From Mesorhizobium loti (GTDB taxonomy: Bacteria; Pseudomonadota; Alphaproteobacteria; Rhizobiales; Rhizobiaceae): 64,000 nt of DNA. The position numbers were made by a program, and so were the translations under genes. Positions 1-8,411 of this stretch are shown here, piece after piece; position 1 is the first letter of the stretch; each line of letters begins with the position of its first letter. Location: contig AP017605.1 of assembly GCA_002356515.1 (NCBI GenBank), positions 4,163,001-4,227,000 of the forward strand, written 5' to 3'. A model generated the notes under the pieces. That model saw only the letters and a program-made list of their open reading frames with translations, did not search any database and was not told where the DNA came from.

Positions 1-202
1 GGCTGGCGGTCCCGCGCGCTGGCCAGGCCGGGCGGGAGGTGCCCCGGCCATGGCTGGGCTGATAATGAAGCAGTTGCGCACTCGGCGGTTGTGCTGCCGT
101 CCCCGAACAGCACTCGCCTTGCAAACACCGATGCCCCCGAATTCCGCGCAGGACCGCAGCACCCGACGGGCGCAAACGAACACAAAGAAAATGCGGCGTC
201 TT

Positions 203-216
203 CCACCATTCGGTGG
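203..216. promoter_or_regulatory. Palindrome upstream of luxR-type gene
   Basis: The sequence CCACCATTCGGTGG forms an inverted repeat of 5-bp arms about 145 bp upstream of the regulator at 362. Nearly the same palindrome, with related flanks over about 30 bp, recurs at 1988-2001 upstream of tauA. A binding site for the LuxR-type regulator is an inference from this pairing. Confidence 0.45.
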
Positions 217-310
217 ATAGCGACTGCCAGAGTTCGATGGTACCGCCCAAGGCTGTATCTCCATCTTCGGGAGATGATGGGGCTTGCCCAATCCGGGTCA
301 TGTGTTCATT

Positions 311-327
311 TTGTTGCGATGCAACAA
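311..327. promoter_or_regulatory. Perfect palindrome just before luxR-type gene
   Basis: TTGTTGC-GAT-GCAACAA has perfect 7-bp arms and ends 34 bp before the start codon at 362. The half-site TTGTTGC is repeated a third time at about 333. The position suits an operator for autoregulation or for another repressor; which protein binds is not known. Confidence 0.4.
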
Positions 328-361
328 AGATTTTGTTGCCGTGCGGTAAGGGAATGGTACG

Positions 362-1507
362 ATGCGGTCTCCTCTCTCCACGGCTCAGTTGTCCGAACTG
401 ATCGGGCTGATCTACGACGCCGCGATCGATCCCTCGCGCTGGTCCGTCGCCATTGAAGAGATCCGCATCGCGCTCGATTTCGAGAATGCAGCCCTCAACC
501 TGCAAGCGTTGCCGTCGGGCGAAGTGCTGCTCAACGTGACCAGCAACATGCCGCAGGACTACGTCGACCGGATCGCGGACTACGCCGTTGACATTATCGA
601 CCAGTGGGGTGGGCTGGCGGCGCTGCTGGCGTTGCCGCTGGATCAGCCTGCGGTGATGAGCCGCGTCAATCCAGAGGCGAGTGCGACGAACCGCTACTCG
701 CTGGAGTGGGCCAAACCGCGGGGGTTGGTCGATGTCATGGGGCTGGGGCTCGCTCGCGACGAGCGTGGTTTTGGGTCGCTGGGCCTTGGCCGTCACGAGA
801 GCGCGGAGCCGATCGGTGAATATGAGATCGAGGCCGCCCGATTGCTGATCCCGCACCTCCAGCGCGCCGCGACGATCAACCGGCTGCTGGACATGGCGGC
901 GATCGCCCGGTCGACCTTCCAGACGGTGCTCGACACGCTGACGGCGCCGATCTTGCTCGTCACCGCCGACCTGCATGTCGTGCATGCCAATCCAGCGGCC
1001 CAGGACATCGTCGCCACGGGCGAGCTGCTGAACATCCGCAACGGGGTTCTCAGCGCCAACGTCGCCGCCGTGTCCAGCGCGCTGGCCGTCGCGGTGTCGC
1101 AGGCGGCGCAGGACGAGAGTGCGATCGACCGCAAAGGGCTGGGGGTTCCGATACGCTGGCGCGACGGCTCGGCTGGGGCCTTGCATGTGCTGCCGCTGCG
1201 CCCGGGGCGCGGGTCGTTCGATGCCAGCGTGGTGGCGGCGGTGTTCGTGGCGCGGGCGGATACGCCCTTCGTCGCACCGACCGCGCTGGTCGCGGCATTG
1301 TTCGGCCTGACGCCGGCCGAGGCGCGTGTCTTCGAGCAGATCGCAGCCGGTCGCACGGTTGAGGAGACGTCCGATGCTCTCGACATCGGCCGCAGCACGG
1401 TCAGGACGCATCTGCTGCGGTTGTTCGACAAGACCGGCGTGCGGCGGCAGGCCGAGCTGGTTCAGCTTGCCGCGTCGCTCGCGTCGCCACTGGCAGGCAT
1501 GGCGTAA
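362..1507 (+). CDS. LuxR-family transcriptional regulator with PAS-like middle region
   Basis: A 381-residue regulator. The C-terminal helix-turn-helix spans about residues 316-370 (starts LTPAEARVFEQIAAGR and carries the recognition-helix segment IGRSTVRTHLLRLF). Residues about 185-300 look like a PAS-type sensory domain (APILLVTADLHVVHANPAA). The N-terminal part is helical with no recognised family. It has no phospho-acceptor receiver domain and no clear acyl-homoserine-lactone domain. The ATG at 362 has an AAGGGA ribosome site eight bases upstream. It is transcribed towards the sulfonate genes, and both its own upstream region and that of tauA carry a similar palindrome, so control of tau/ssu is possible but unproven. 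Confidence 0.85.
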   Translation: MRSPLSTAQLSELIGLIYDAAIDPSRWSVAIEEIRIALDFENAALNLQALPSGEVLLNVTSNMPQDYVDRIADYAVDIIDQWGGLAALLALPLDQPAVMSRVNPEASATNRYSLEWAKPRGLVDVMGLGLARDERGFGSLGLGRHESAEPIGEYEIEAARLLIPHLQRAATINRLLDMAAIARSTFQTVLDTLTAPILLVTADLHVVHANPAAQDIVATGELLNIRNGVLSANVAAVSSALAVAVSQAAQDESAIDRKGLGVPIRWRDGSAGALHVLPLRPGRGSFDASVVAAVFVARADTPFVAPTALVAALFGLTPAEARVFEQIAAGRTVEETSDALDIGRSTVRTHLLRLFDKTGVRRQAELVQLAASLASPLAGMA

Positions 1508-1553
1508 CCCTATAAGCAGACCCGGGAAGAAAAGGCCGCGCCGCGAGCGAATT

Positions 1554-1898
1554 TCAGCTTGGCAATCCAATCCGCAAGCCAACTTGCTCGATCACGCTGG
1601 CAAGCGATGCCTTCTTGATCCGTAGCGAGATTTTCGTCCTCGCGAGTGCAGCCGGAATGAACAATTCCCCTTCACAGAACCGGCTCAAGAACTCCGCCAC
1701 CATCGACAATTCGGCGTTCTTCATACAAATGTCCACGATGCTGTCCGCCGATTTCTTTTTAAGCCGTTGAGGCGGTTGAACCCGTGGCGGACCGCAAAAA
1801 CACGTGCAAATATCCTCTTCGTAGTCATACGCACATAGACAACCACGTCCTCGTCTCGCGCACTGGACACTGCATATGCATTCATCCTCGATCGACAA
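1554..1898 (-). CDS. Cys-rich small protein with secretin/STN-like C-terminal part
   Basis: A 114-residue protein of unknown function. Eight cysteines lie in the first 35 residues (7, 9, 13, 20, 22, 31, 33, 35), in CxC and CxCxC clusters that could bind metal or form disulfides. Residues about 52-110 (ending SLRIKKASLASVIEQVG) resemble the beta-alpha pattern of STN/secretin N-terminal modules, a weak visual match. The only plausible start is TTG at 1898, preceded by GGAGA at good spacing. The stop is 47 bp from the convergent luxR-type gene. No signal peptide is visible. Coding status is inferred from residue composition and the ribosome site. Confidence 0.55.
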   Translation of the reverse strand: MSIEDECICSVQCARRGRGCLCAYDYEEDICTCFCGPPRVQPPQRLKKKSADSIVDICMKNAELSMVAEFLSRFCEGELFIPAALARTKISLRIKKASLASVIEQVGLRIGLPS

Positions 1899-1987
1899 GC
1901 ATCTTCTCCAGTGATTGATTTCTGCCGTGGGACGACGACCGTTTCATTCCTTCAAGGGAAACGATCACGAAGCGGCGACGGCGTCAT

Positions 1988-2001
1988 CCACCGTTCGGTG
2001 G
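1988..2001. promoter_or_regulatory. Palindrome shared with the luxR-type promoter
   Basis: CCACCGTTCGGTGG differs by one base from the palindrome at 203-216, and the flanks on both sides are also alike. It lies about 220 bp upstream of tauA. It could be a target of the LuxR-type regulator encoded at 362-1507. Confidence 0.45.
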
Positions 2002-2147
2002 ACAGTGACGGTTCCAGGGTGACGATTTCTCGACCCGAGGCCGCACAGTGATGTGAGGCCGGGCGCGCCACAGCCGCCCCATCCGCCTTGGTGGCAAGTC
2101 ATCGACAGCTTTTTTCCAACAAACCCATCGTCGTTGGAAGGATTTAA

Positions 2148-2170
2148 CTCTACAAGAACGATAGAATTAG
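2148..2170 (+). promoter_or_regulatory. Element shared by the tauA and ssuA upstream regions
   Basis: The pattern CTCTAC-N10-ATAGAA-N-TA matches 5345-5367 upstream of ssuA at about 16 of 23 positions, in an otherwise GC-rich region. It ends about 50 bp before the tauA start. It may be a common activator site for sulfonate genes (LysR-type CysB/Cbl proteins serve this role in enterobacteria) or a shared promoter. Confidence 0.4.
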
Positions 2171-2220
2171 CGGACTATTATAGGGCAATCCGGTTTTCTC
2201 TGTTTTCATGGAGCCCTTTG

Positions 2221-3234
2221 ATGTCCACGATTTCGCGACGCATTCTCCTTCTGTCGTCGGCCGCCCTTGCCGGCGCCGCCTTCCTCAGCCCGGCTTTGGC
2301 CGAAGACCTGAAAATCACCATCGGCTACCAGACGGTGGTCGAGCCCTCGAAAGTGCCGCAGGCCGATGGTGTCTATGAAAAGGCCACCAAGGCGACGATC
2401 GACTGGCGCAAATTCGATTCCGGCGCCGATGTCATCGCCGCGGTCGCTTCCGGCTCGGTCGATATCGGCTATGTCGGTTCGAGCCCGCTGGCGGCCGCCG
2501 CCAGCCGCGAGCTGCCGATCCAGACCATCTTTGTCGTCGGCCTGATCGGGCCGTCCGAAGCGCTGGTCGCCCGCAACGGCGCCGGCATCGAGAAGGTCGC
2601 CGACCTCGCCGGCAAGAAGGTCGCCGTGCCCTTCGTCTCGACGACGCATTACAGCCTGCTTGCCGCGCTGAAGCATGAGAATGTCGATCCGAAGTCGGTG
2701 CAGATCCTCAACCTCAGGCCACCGGAAATCGCCGCCGCCTTCGCCCGCGGCGACATCGACGCGGCCTATGTCTGGGATCCGGCACTCGGCCAGATCAAGA
2801 CGACGGGCAAGGTCGTGCTGGATTCTTCGCAGGTCGCCGCCTGGGGCGCGCCGACCTTCGACGCGTGGATCGTGCGCACCGACTTTGCCGAGAAGAACCC
2901 GGAAGCGGTGCGCGACTTCGTCAAGGTGACGGGCGCCGCCTATGCCGAATATCTCGCCAAGCCCGATGCCTGGTCGGTGTCCTCGCCGCAGGCCGGCAAG
3001 ATCGCCAAGCTCACCGGCGCCAAGCTGGAAGAGGTGCCGGAGCTGTTGAAGGGCTACGTCTTCCCGACGCTCGAGGAGCAGGCCTCCGACAAATTCCTCG
3101 GCGGCGGCACGGTCAAGGCGGTCGCGGCGGCCTCCGCCTTCCTCAAGGAGCAGGGCAAGGTCGACGCCGTGCTGCCGGACTATTCGAAATATGTGACGTC
3201 GAAATACGTCACCGAGGCGCTGGCCTCGAACTGA
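2221..3234 (+). CDS. tauA: Taurine ABC transporter periplasmic binding protein TauA
   Basis: A 337-residue periplasmic solute-binding protein that captures taurine for the TauBC importer. Residues 1-27 form a signal peptide ending SPALA. The mature part shows TauA signatures: IGYQTVVEPSKVPQADG, DWRKFDSGADVIAAVASG, IGYVGSSPLAAAA, VPFVSTTHYSLLAALKH and AYVWDPALG, then EQGKVDAVLPDYSKYVTSKYV near the end. An upstream in-frame start at 2053 is possible, but the signal peptide and GGAG ribosome site support ATG 2221. It is first in tauABC and has its own upstream regulatory elements. Confidence 0.95.
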   Translation: MSTISRRILLLSSAALAGAAFLSPALAEDLKITIGYQTVVEPSKVPQADGVYEKATKATIDWRKFDSGADVIAAVASGSVDIGYVGSSPLAAAASRELPIQTIFVVGLIGPSEALVARNGAGIEKVADLAGKKVAVPFVSTTHYSLLAALKHENVDPKSVQILNLRPPEIAAAFARGDIDAAYVWDPALGQIKTTGKVVLDSSQVAAWGAPTFDAWIVRTDFAEKNPEAVRDFVKVTGAAYAEYLAKPDAWSVSSPQAGKIAKLTGAKLEEVPELLKGYVFPTLEEQASDKFLGGGTVKAVAAASAFLKEQGKVDAVLPDYSKYVTSKYVTEALASN

Positions 3235-3357
3235 GCGCCCGACGTCACCTGAACGCGCGCGGATCTTCTTCCCTGACGCCGTGCGTGCTGCCCCGGAACT
3301 GCTGACGAGGAGCCGTTCCGGGGCAGTCGGATCTCAACAGACCTCCTGAGAGGCCCC

Positions 3358-4131
3358 ATGCCGCATCTCGTGCTCGACAAGATCTCGATCCAGTATGAGG
3401 GCCAGCCGGCACCTGCTGTCGAGCGTGTGTCGATCGACGTCGCCGGGGATGATTTCGTCGTGCTTGTCGGCCGTTCCGGCTGCGGCAAGACCTCGTTGCT
3501 CAACGTCGCCGCCGGCCTGGTCACGCCGGCACGCGGCAGTGCCACGATCAATGGCCAGCCGATCACGGCACCCGGCTCGGATCGCGCCGTGGTGTTCCAG
3601 AACGATGCGCTGTTTCCCTGGCTGACCGCGCGGGAAAACGTTGCCTTCGCACTGCGGCTGCGCGGTGTCAGGCCGGCCGAGCGGGCGCGCCGCGCCGACC
3701 AGCTTCTGGCGCTGGTCAAGCTTGACCGTGCCGGCGACAAGCGCATCTGGGAGCTGTCCGGCGGCATGCGCCAGCGTGTCGGCCTTGCCCGCGCGCTCGC
3801 TGCCGAACCGCAATTCCTGCTGCTCGACGAACCGCTCGGCGCGCTCGATGCGCTGACGCGCGAGCGCATGCAGACGACGCTGCTGGACCTCTGGACGGCA
3901 AGCCATGCCGGCGTGCTGATGGTCACGCACGGCATCGAGGAGGCGCTGGTGCTCGCCACCCGCATCGTCGTGCTGGCGCCAGGCCCGGGCCGCGTGGTGC
4001 GGACCTTCGAGCCCGGCTTCTCCAGGCGCTACGCCTCGGGCGAGGCCATCCGCGCGATCAAGGCCGACCCGGCCTTTGCCGCGGCGCGCGGCGAACTGAC
4101 CGACGCCATCTTCGAGGGAGAAGCGGCATGA
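3358..4131 (+). CDS. tauB: Taurine ABC transporter ATP-binding protein TauB
   Basis: A 257-residue nucleotide-binding subunit energising taurine import at the inner membrane. It has Walker A GRSGCGKTS (about residues 39-47), Q-loop VVFQND, signature LSGGMRQRVGLARAL, Walker [12 protein letters not shown] and a switch histidine in VTHGIEEA. The C-terminal SRRYASGEAIRAIKADPAF is characteristic of TauB. It lies 123 bp after tauA and overlaps tauC by four bases (ATGA), so the pair is translationally coupled. Confidence 0.95.
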   Translation: MPHLVLDKISIQYEGQPAPAVERVSIDVAGDDFVVLVGRSGCGKTSLLNVAAGLVTPARGSATINGQPITAPGSDRAVVFQNDALFPWLTARENVAFALRLRGVRPAERARRADQLLALVKLDRAGDKRIWELSGGMRQRVGLARALAAEPQFLLLDEPLGALDALTRERMQTTLLDLWTASHAGVLMVTHGIEEALVLATRIVVLAPGPGRVVRTFEPGFSRRYASGEAIRAIKADPAFAAARGELTDAIFEGEAA

Positions 4132-4988
4132 CCATTTCCTCCTACACCGAGCGGCCCGGCTCCAGCACCGAAGAGACCGACGGCCTGTCGGTGCCGTGGT
4201 CGCGGCCGAGCCCGAAACGCCGGGGCGTTTCGGCGCGCATGATCAGCGCGGTCACCATACTGGTGGTGCTGGCGGCGTGGGCGCTGTCGGCCCGCCTGCA
4301 ACTGGTGTCGCCGGTGTTCCTGCCCTCGCCGGTCGCGGTGTGGAACAAGTTCATCGTGGTTATCAGGGACGGCTTCGTCGATGCGACGCTGCTGCAGCAC
4401 ACTGTCGCCAGCCTTGGCCGCGTGTTTGCCGCGCTCATGGCGGCGCTTCTCATCGGCGTGCCGGTGGGTCTGGCCATCGGCATCAGCACCATCGGCCGCG
4501 GCATTTTCGATCCGCTGCTGGAGTTCCTGCGGCCGATCCCGCCGCTCGCCTATCTGCCGCTGGTCATCATCTGGTTCGGCATTGGCGAGCCGTCGAAAAT
4601 CCTGGTGATCACTATCGCCATGCTGGCGCCGGTCGCGCTGTCGACCGCATCGGGTGTTCGCGGCGTCTCGCAGGAGCGTATCAATGCCGCGCGCTCGCTT
4701 GGCGCGACCAAGCGCCAAGTGGTCCACCACGTCATCCTGCCCAGCGCGCTGCCGTCGATCCTGACTGGGCTGCGCATCGCGCTCGGCGCCGGCTGGTCGA
4801 CATTGGTCGCGGCCGAACTGGTGGCCGCGACGCGCGGGCTGGGTTTCATGATCCAGTCGGCGGCGCAGTTCCTGGTCACCGACGTGGTGATCATGGGCAT
4901 TCTGGTCATTGCGGCGATCGCCTTCGTGCTCGAATTCACCATCCGCCGGATCGAGCGCGCGCTCGTCCCGTGGGCGGGCCGCGAATGA
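4128..4988 (+). CDS. tauC: Taurine ABC transporter permease TauC
   Basis: A 286-residue BPD-type inner-membrane permease with about six transmembrane segments after a 35-residue cytoplasmic N-terminus. The EAA loop (AARSLGATKRQVVHHVILP) that contacts TauB is present. Motifs such as RPIPPLAYLPLVIIWFGIGE are typical of TauC/SsuC permeases. It overlaps tauB by four bases. No taurine dioxygenase gene (tauD) follows; the next gene is a 62-residue protein. Confidence 0.93.
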   Translation: MTISSYTERPGSSTEETDGLSVPWSRPSPKRRGVSARMISAVTILVVLAAWALSARLQLVSPVFLPSPVAVWNKFIVVIRDGFVDATLLQHTVASLGRVFAALMAALLIGVPVGLAIGISTIGRGIFDPLLEFLRPIPPLAYLPLVIIWFGIGEPSKILVITIAMLAPVALSTASGVRGVSQERINAARSLGATKRQVVHHVILPSALPSILTGLRIALGAGWSTLVAAELVAATRGLGFMIQSAAQFLVTDVVIMGILVIAAIAFVLEFTIRRIERALVPWAGRE

Positions 4989-5011
4989 TCAACCCAGGAG
5001 GCTCGACATCC

Positions 5012-5200
5012 ATGGCTCATCCAGCCCCGGCATTGTTCGCTTTCTTCGCGACCCGGCTGCACCTGACGCGGCACAGCGACAAACCGCTCGACGACACCGA
5101 TCGCCAATCGCCGGCACCCGTGCGCTGGGACGCCGAGCGCGACCGCCTGCCGCCGCGCGACGAAAGTTTTTACTGGGCCTGGCAGTACTGGTCGCAGTGA
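5012..5200 (+). CDS. Small 62-residue protein at the end of the tau operon
   Basis: A small ORF of unknown function directly after tauC. ATG 5012 has AGGAG eleven bases upstream; an alternative ATG at 4985 overlaps the tauC stop as ATGA. The protein starts MAHPAPALFAFFATRLHL and ends DESFYWAWQYWSQ, a Trp/Tyr-rich tail that looks selected rather than random. No signal peptide, transmembrane helix or known domain was recognised. Its placement suggests co-translation with tauABC. Confidence 0.55.
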   Translation: MAHPAPALFAFFATRLHLTRHSDKPLDDTDRQSPAPVRWDAERDRLPPRDESFYWAWQYWSQ

Positions 5201-5236
5201 GGGAGCGGTGATTGGCGCTGTGGCTGCTCCTCCCAC

Positions 5237-5285
5237 TTCGTCATCCTAGGGTCTGCGCCGCGTCGCTTCGCCCTAGGATGACGAA
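5237..5285. repeat. Intergenic palindrome, family A (short copy)
   Basis: TTCGTCATCCTAGGG and its reverse complement enclose a 19-bp GC-rich core. This is the short form of a palindrome family also found at 12649, 16651, 35047, 40183 and 50845. After the tau operon it may also act as a 3' end hairpin. Confidence 0.75.
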
Positions 5286-5344
5286 CGCGAGGGTTTGCCG
5301 CAGGAAATATTTCCACGAGACAGCGACAACTCGCAAAATCGTTC

Positions 5345-5367
5345 CTCTACTAAATTTATAGAACTAC
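5345..5367 (+). promoter_or_regulatory. Element shared by the ssuA and tauA upstream regions
   Basis: This is the second copy of the CTCTAC-N10-ATAGAA-N-TA pattern seen at 2148-2170. It ends 71 bp before the ssuA start, in an AT-rich stretch that is probably the promoter. Confidence 0.4.
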
Positions 5368-5438
5368 CTAGCCTTATCCCTATATCCAAACGGCGAGGAC
5401 ATTTCCCGGCGCCGATCCGCAGCGAAGGAGAGGGACCC

Positions 5439-6392
5439 ATGTTCAATCTGACGAGACGCGTTGTCGGCCTCGGCCTTGTCGCCGCGACAGTTGCCCTGTC
5501 GTTCGGCGCCGCGGCCCAGGAGTTGAAGCAACTCAACATCGGCTACCAGAAAACCGGCCTGCCGGTGATCGCCCGGCAGCAGCAGGTGATCGAGAAGGCG
5601 CTGAGCGACAAGGGCGTCGCCGTGAAGTGGGTCGAGTTCACCGCTGGGCCGCCGCTGGTCGAGGCGCTCAATGTCGGCGCCATCGACGCCGGCTGGACCG
5701 GCGACGCGCCGCCGATCTTCGGCCAGTCCGCCGGCGCCAACATCGTCTATGCGGCGGCATTGCCGTCCAATGGCGACGGTGAGGCGATCTTCGTCAAGCC
5801 GGCCTCACCGGTCCAGTCGGTCGCCGACCTCAAGGGCAAGCGCGTCGGTGTCGGCAAGGGCACTTCCGCGCACAACCTGCTTGTGGCCGCGCTGGAAAAG
5901 GCCGGCGTTTCATACGATCAGATCACGCCCGTCTATCTCAGCCCCGCCGATGCGGCCGCCGCCTTCGCCAGCGACCAGATCGATGCCTGGGCCGTCTGGG
6001 ATCCGTTCTTCGCCATTGCCGAAACGCGCTACCAGCCGCGCGTGCTGGCCCGCTCCAGCGAGGTGCTCAAGGTCAACACCTATTTCCTCGCCAACAAGGA
6101 TTTCGCCAAGGCGCATCCCGAGATCGTCACCACCACCATATCAGCGCTCGGCGAGGCGGCGAAATGGGCGGACCAGAACCGCGACAAGGTGGCCGAGGCG
6201 CTGCACGAGGTCACAGGCGTGCCGCTCGACGCCCAGACCATCGCCGCCAACCGCACCAAATTCGGCATCTTTCCGATCACCGACGAGATCGTCGCCAGTC
6301 AGCAGGCGACCGCCGACCGCTTCTACAAGCTCGGCCTGATCCCGAAGGCCGTCCGCATCTCCGACGCCGTGTGGACCGCGCCAGGCAACTGA
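5439..6392 (+). CDS. ssuA: Alkanesulfonate ABC transporter binding protein SsuA
   Basis: A 317-residue periplasmic binding protein for aliphatic sulfonates. It has an N-terminal signal peptide ending in GAAAQE, then LNIGYQKTGLPVIARQQ, VKWVEFTAGPPLVEALNVG, DAGWTGDAPPIFGQSAGA and IDAWAVWDPFFAIAE, typical of SsuA. The start at 5439 is chosen for AAGGAGAGGG upstream and the signal peptide. It begins the ssuADCB operon; ssuD follows after 75 bp. Confidence 0.94.
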   Translation: MFNLTRRVVGLGLVAATVALSFGAAAQELKQLNIGYQKTGLPVIARQQQVIEKALSDKGVAVKWVEFTAGPPLVEALNVGAIDAGWTGDAPPIFGQSAGANIVYAAALPSNGDGEAIFVKPASPVQSVADLKGKRVGVGKGTSAHNLLVAALEKAGVSYDQITPVYLSPADAAAAFASDQIDAWAVWDPFFAIAETRYQPRVLARSSEVLKVNTYFLANKDFAKAHPEIVTTTISALGEAAKWADQNRDKVAEALHEVTGVPLDAQTIAANRTKFGIFPITDEIVASQQATADRFYKLGLIPKAVRISDAVWTAPGN

Positions 6393-6467
6393 TCTTTTGT
6401 CTCGCGGCGCCGGGTGAGACCGCCCGGCGCCGTTGCCGTTTGTGCCTGCATCTCCAGGAAGTCCGCC

Positions 6468-7631
6468 ATGACCACGCCAGCCAGCACCGCGCCGCTCGAT
6501 TTCTTCTGGTTCATCCCGACGCATGGCGACGGTTCCTATCTCGGTTCCGAGGAGCAGCAGCGGCCGCCGGAGTTCGGCTATTTCAAGGAAATCGCCCAGG
6601 CGGTCGACCGGCTCGGCTTTCCCGGCGTGCTGCTGCCGACCGGCCAGAATTGCGAGGATTCCTGGATCACCGCGACGGGCCTCGCTGCACTCACCGAAAA
6701 ACTCAAATTCCTCGTCGCCTTGCGGCCCGGCGTAACATTGCCGACCTTCGCCGCCCGCCAGACGGCAGCCCTCGACCGGCTGAGCAATGGCCGCCTGCTG
6801 CTCAATGTCGTGGTCGGCGGCAATCCGACCGAACTCGCCGGCGACGGCGTCTTCCTGCCGCATGACGAGCGCTATGCGCAGGCGCATGAATTCCTGACCA
6901 TCTGGCGCGGCCTGGTATCCGGCGAGCGCGTCAATTTCGACGGCAAATACTACCGCGTCGAGAATGGCCGCCTCGACCTTTTGCCGAGCCAGGAGCGGCC
7001 GCCGCTCTATTTCGGCGGATCGTCCGACGCCGGCCAGGATCTCGCCGCCGACCTCGTCGACATGTATCTCACATGGGGCGAGCCGCCGGCGCAGGTGGCC
7101 GAGAAGCTCGCCTCAGCGCGCAAGAGGGCAGCGCTGCGCGGCCGGAAATTGCGCTTCGGCATCCGGCTGCATTTCATCGTGCGCGAAACCGAGGACGAAG
7201 CCTGGCGCGCCGCCGACCGGCTGATCAGCCATGTCACCGACGCCCAGATAGAGAACGCGCAGGCGCGCTTCCTCACCCAGATGGACTCGGTAGGCCAGCG
7301 CCGCATGGCCGAACTGCATGGCGGCCGCCGCGACAGGCTTGTCGTTTCTCCCAATCTGTGGGCCGGCGTCGGCCTGGTGCGCGGCGGCGCCGGCACCGCG
7401 CTGGTCGGCACGCCGGAACAGATCACGCAGCGCATCCGCGAATACCAGGCGATTGGCATCGACACCATCATCGGCTCCGGCTATCCGCATCTCGAGGAAG
7501 CCTACCGCGTCGCCGAGCTTCTGTTTCCGCGCCTCGGGCTCGGCACCAGGCGGCAGCGGGCGCATGAGAATATCGCCAATGAATTCTCGGTCGGCTTCCA
7601 TGGCGCCGCCCGCCTGCAGGCCTCCTCATGA
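6468..7631 (+). CDS. ssuD: FMNH2-dependent alkanesulfonate monooxygenase SsuD
   Basis: A 387-residue cytoplasmic flavin monooxygenase that splits alkanesulfonates into aldehyde and sulfite using FMNH2 and O2. It has the bacterial-luciferase TIM-barrel fold. Family segments include [58 protein letters not shown] and the C-terminal [16 protein letters not shown]. coli SsuD has 381 residues, so it is full length. The FMN reductase SsuE is not encoded nearby and must come from elsewhere. The stop overlaps ssuC by four bases. Confidence 0.95.
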   Translation: MTTPASTAPLDFFWFIPTHGDGSYLGSEEQQRPPEFGYFKEIAQAVDRLGFPGVLLPTGQNCEDSWITATGLAALTEKLKFLVALRPGVTLPTFAARQTAALDRLSNGRLLLNVVVGGNPTELAGDGVFLPHDERYAQAHEFLTIWRGLVSGERVNFDGKYYRVENGRLDLLPSQERPPLYFGGSSDAGQDLAADLVDMYLTWGEPPAQVAEKLASARKRAALRGRKLRFGIRLHFIVRETEDEAWRAADRLISHVTDAQIENAQARFLTQMDSVGQRRMAELHGGRRDRLVVSPNLWAGVGLVRGGAGTALVGTPEQITQRIREYQAIGIDTIIGSGYPHLEEAYRVAELLFPRLGLGTRRQRAHENIANEFSVGFHGAARLQASS

Positions 7632-8404
7632 GCTTTTCCGCGCGCCTCCACGCCAACGCCCTCGGCTGGGTGCTGCCGGTACTGGTGATCGCCGGCTGGG
7701 AGATTGCCAGCCGCGCCGGCGTCATGCCGGCCAATGTGCTGCCGGCGCCAAGCGCCGTTGCCGAGGCCTTCTGGCGGCTGACGCTTTCGGGCGAACTGAT
7801 CCGCAACATCGGTGTTTCGACGGCGCGCGCGCTTGCCGGCTTCGCCGTCGGTGGCTCGATCGGCTTCGCGCTCGGCCTCGCCAACGGCCTGTCGCGGCTC
7901 AGCCGCGGCCTGACCGACACCACGCTGCAGATGATCCGCAACATCCCGCACCTGGCGCTGATCCCGCTCGTCATCCTGTGGTTCGGCATCGACGAGGAAG
8001 CCAAGCTGTTCCTGGTGGCGCTTGGCGTGTTCTTTCCGATCTACGTCAACACGCTGCTCGGCATCCAGAGCGTCGATCCGCAGCTGGTCGAGATGGGCCG
8101 TGTCTACGGCATGGACCGGCGCGCGCTGTTCTTCCGCGTCATCCTGCCCGGCGCATTGCCGGCGATCTTCGTCGGCCTGCGCTACGCGCTCGGCATCATG
8201 TGGCTGACGCTGATCGTCGCCGAGACGATCTCGGCCAGTTCGGGCCTCGGCTACATGGCCATGCAGGCGCGCGAATTCCTGCTGATCGATGTCGTCGTGC
8301 TGTCGATCCTGATCTACGCGCTGCTCGGCAAGCTCGCCGACAGCCTTGCCCGCCTGCTCGAGCGGCTGTCGCTCGGCTGGCATCCCGCCTTCCAGCACGG
8401 ATGA
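7628..8404 (+). CDS. ssuC: Alkanesulfonate ABC transporter permease SsuC
   Basis: A 258-residue BPD-type permease with about six transmembrane segments. The motif [21 protein letters not shown] and the EAA loop ([22 protein letters not shown]) match SsuC. It forms the import channel with SsuB in the inner membrane. It overlaps ssuD (ATGA) and is followed seven bases later by ssuB. Confidence 0.94.
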   Translation: MSFSARLHANALGWVLPVLVIAGWEIASRAGVMPANVLPAPSAVAEAFWRLTLSGELIRNIGVSTARALAGFAVGGSIGFALGLANGLSRLSRGLTDTTLQMIRNIPHLALIPLVILWFGIDEEAKLFLVALGVFFPIYVNTLLGIQSVDPQLVEMGRVYGMDRRALFFRVILPGALPAIFVGLRYALGIMWLTLIVAETISASSGLGYMAMQAREFLLIDVVVLSILIYALLGKLADSLARLLERLSLGWHPAFQHG

Positions 8405-8411
8405 GGTTTCG

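Larger units (their letters stand above)
1899..2220. other. Intergenic region upstream of tauA
   Basis: No convincing gene was seen here. The region holds the palindrome at 1988-2001 and the tau/ssu shared element at 2148-2170. An open frame runs upstream of tauA from 2053, but its first 56 residues lack coding character and the signal peptide starts at 2221. Confidence 0.5.

Noticed and set aside
91..456. 121-residue open frame overlapping the luxR-type start
   Set aside because: It runs out of frame into the regulator gene, has no ribosome site, and its region carries palindromes typical of a promoter.
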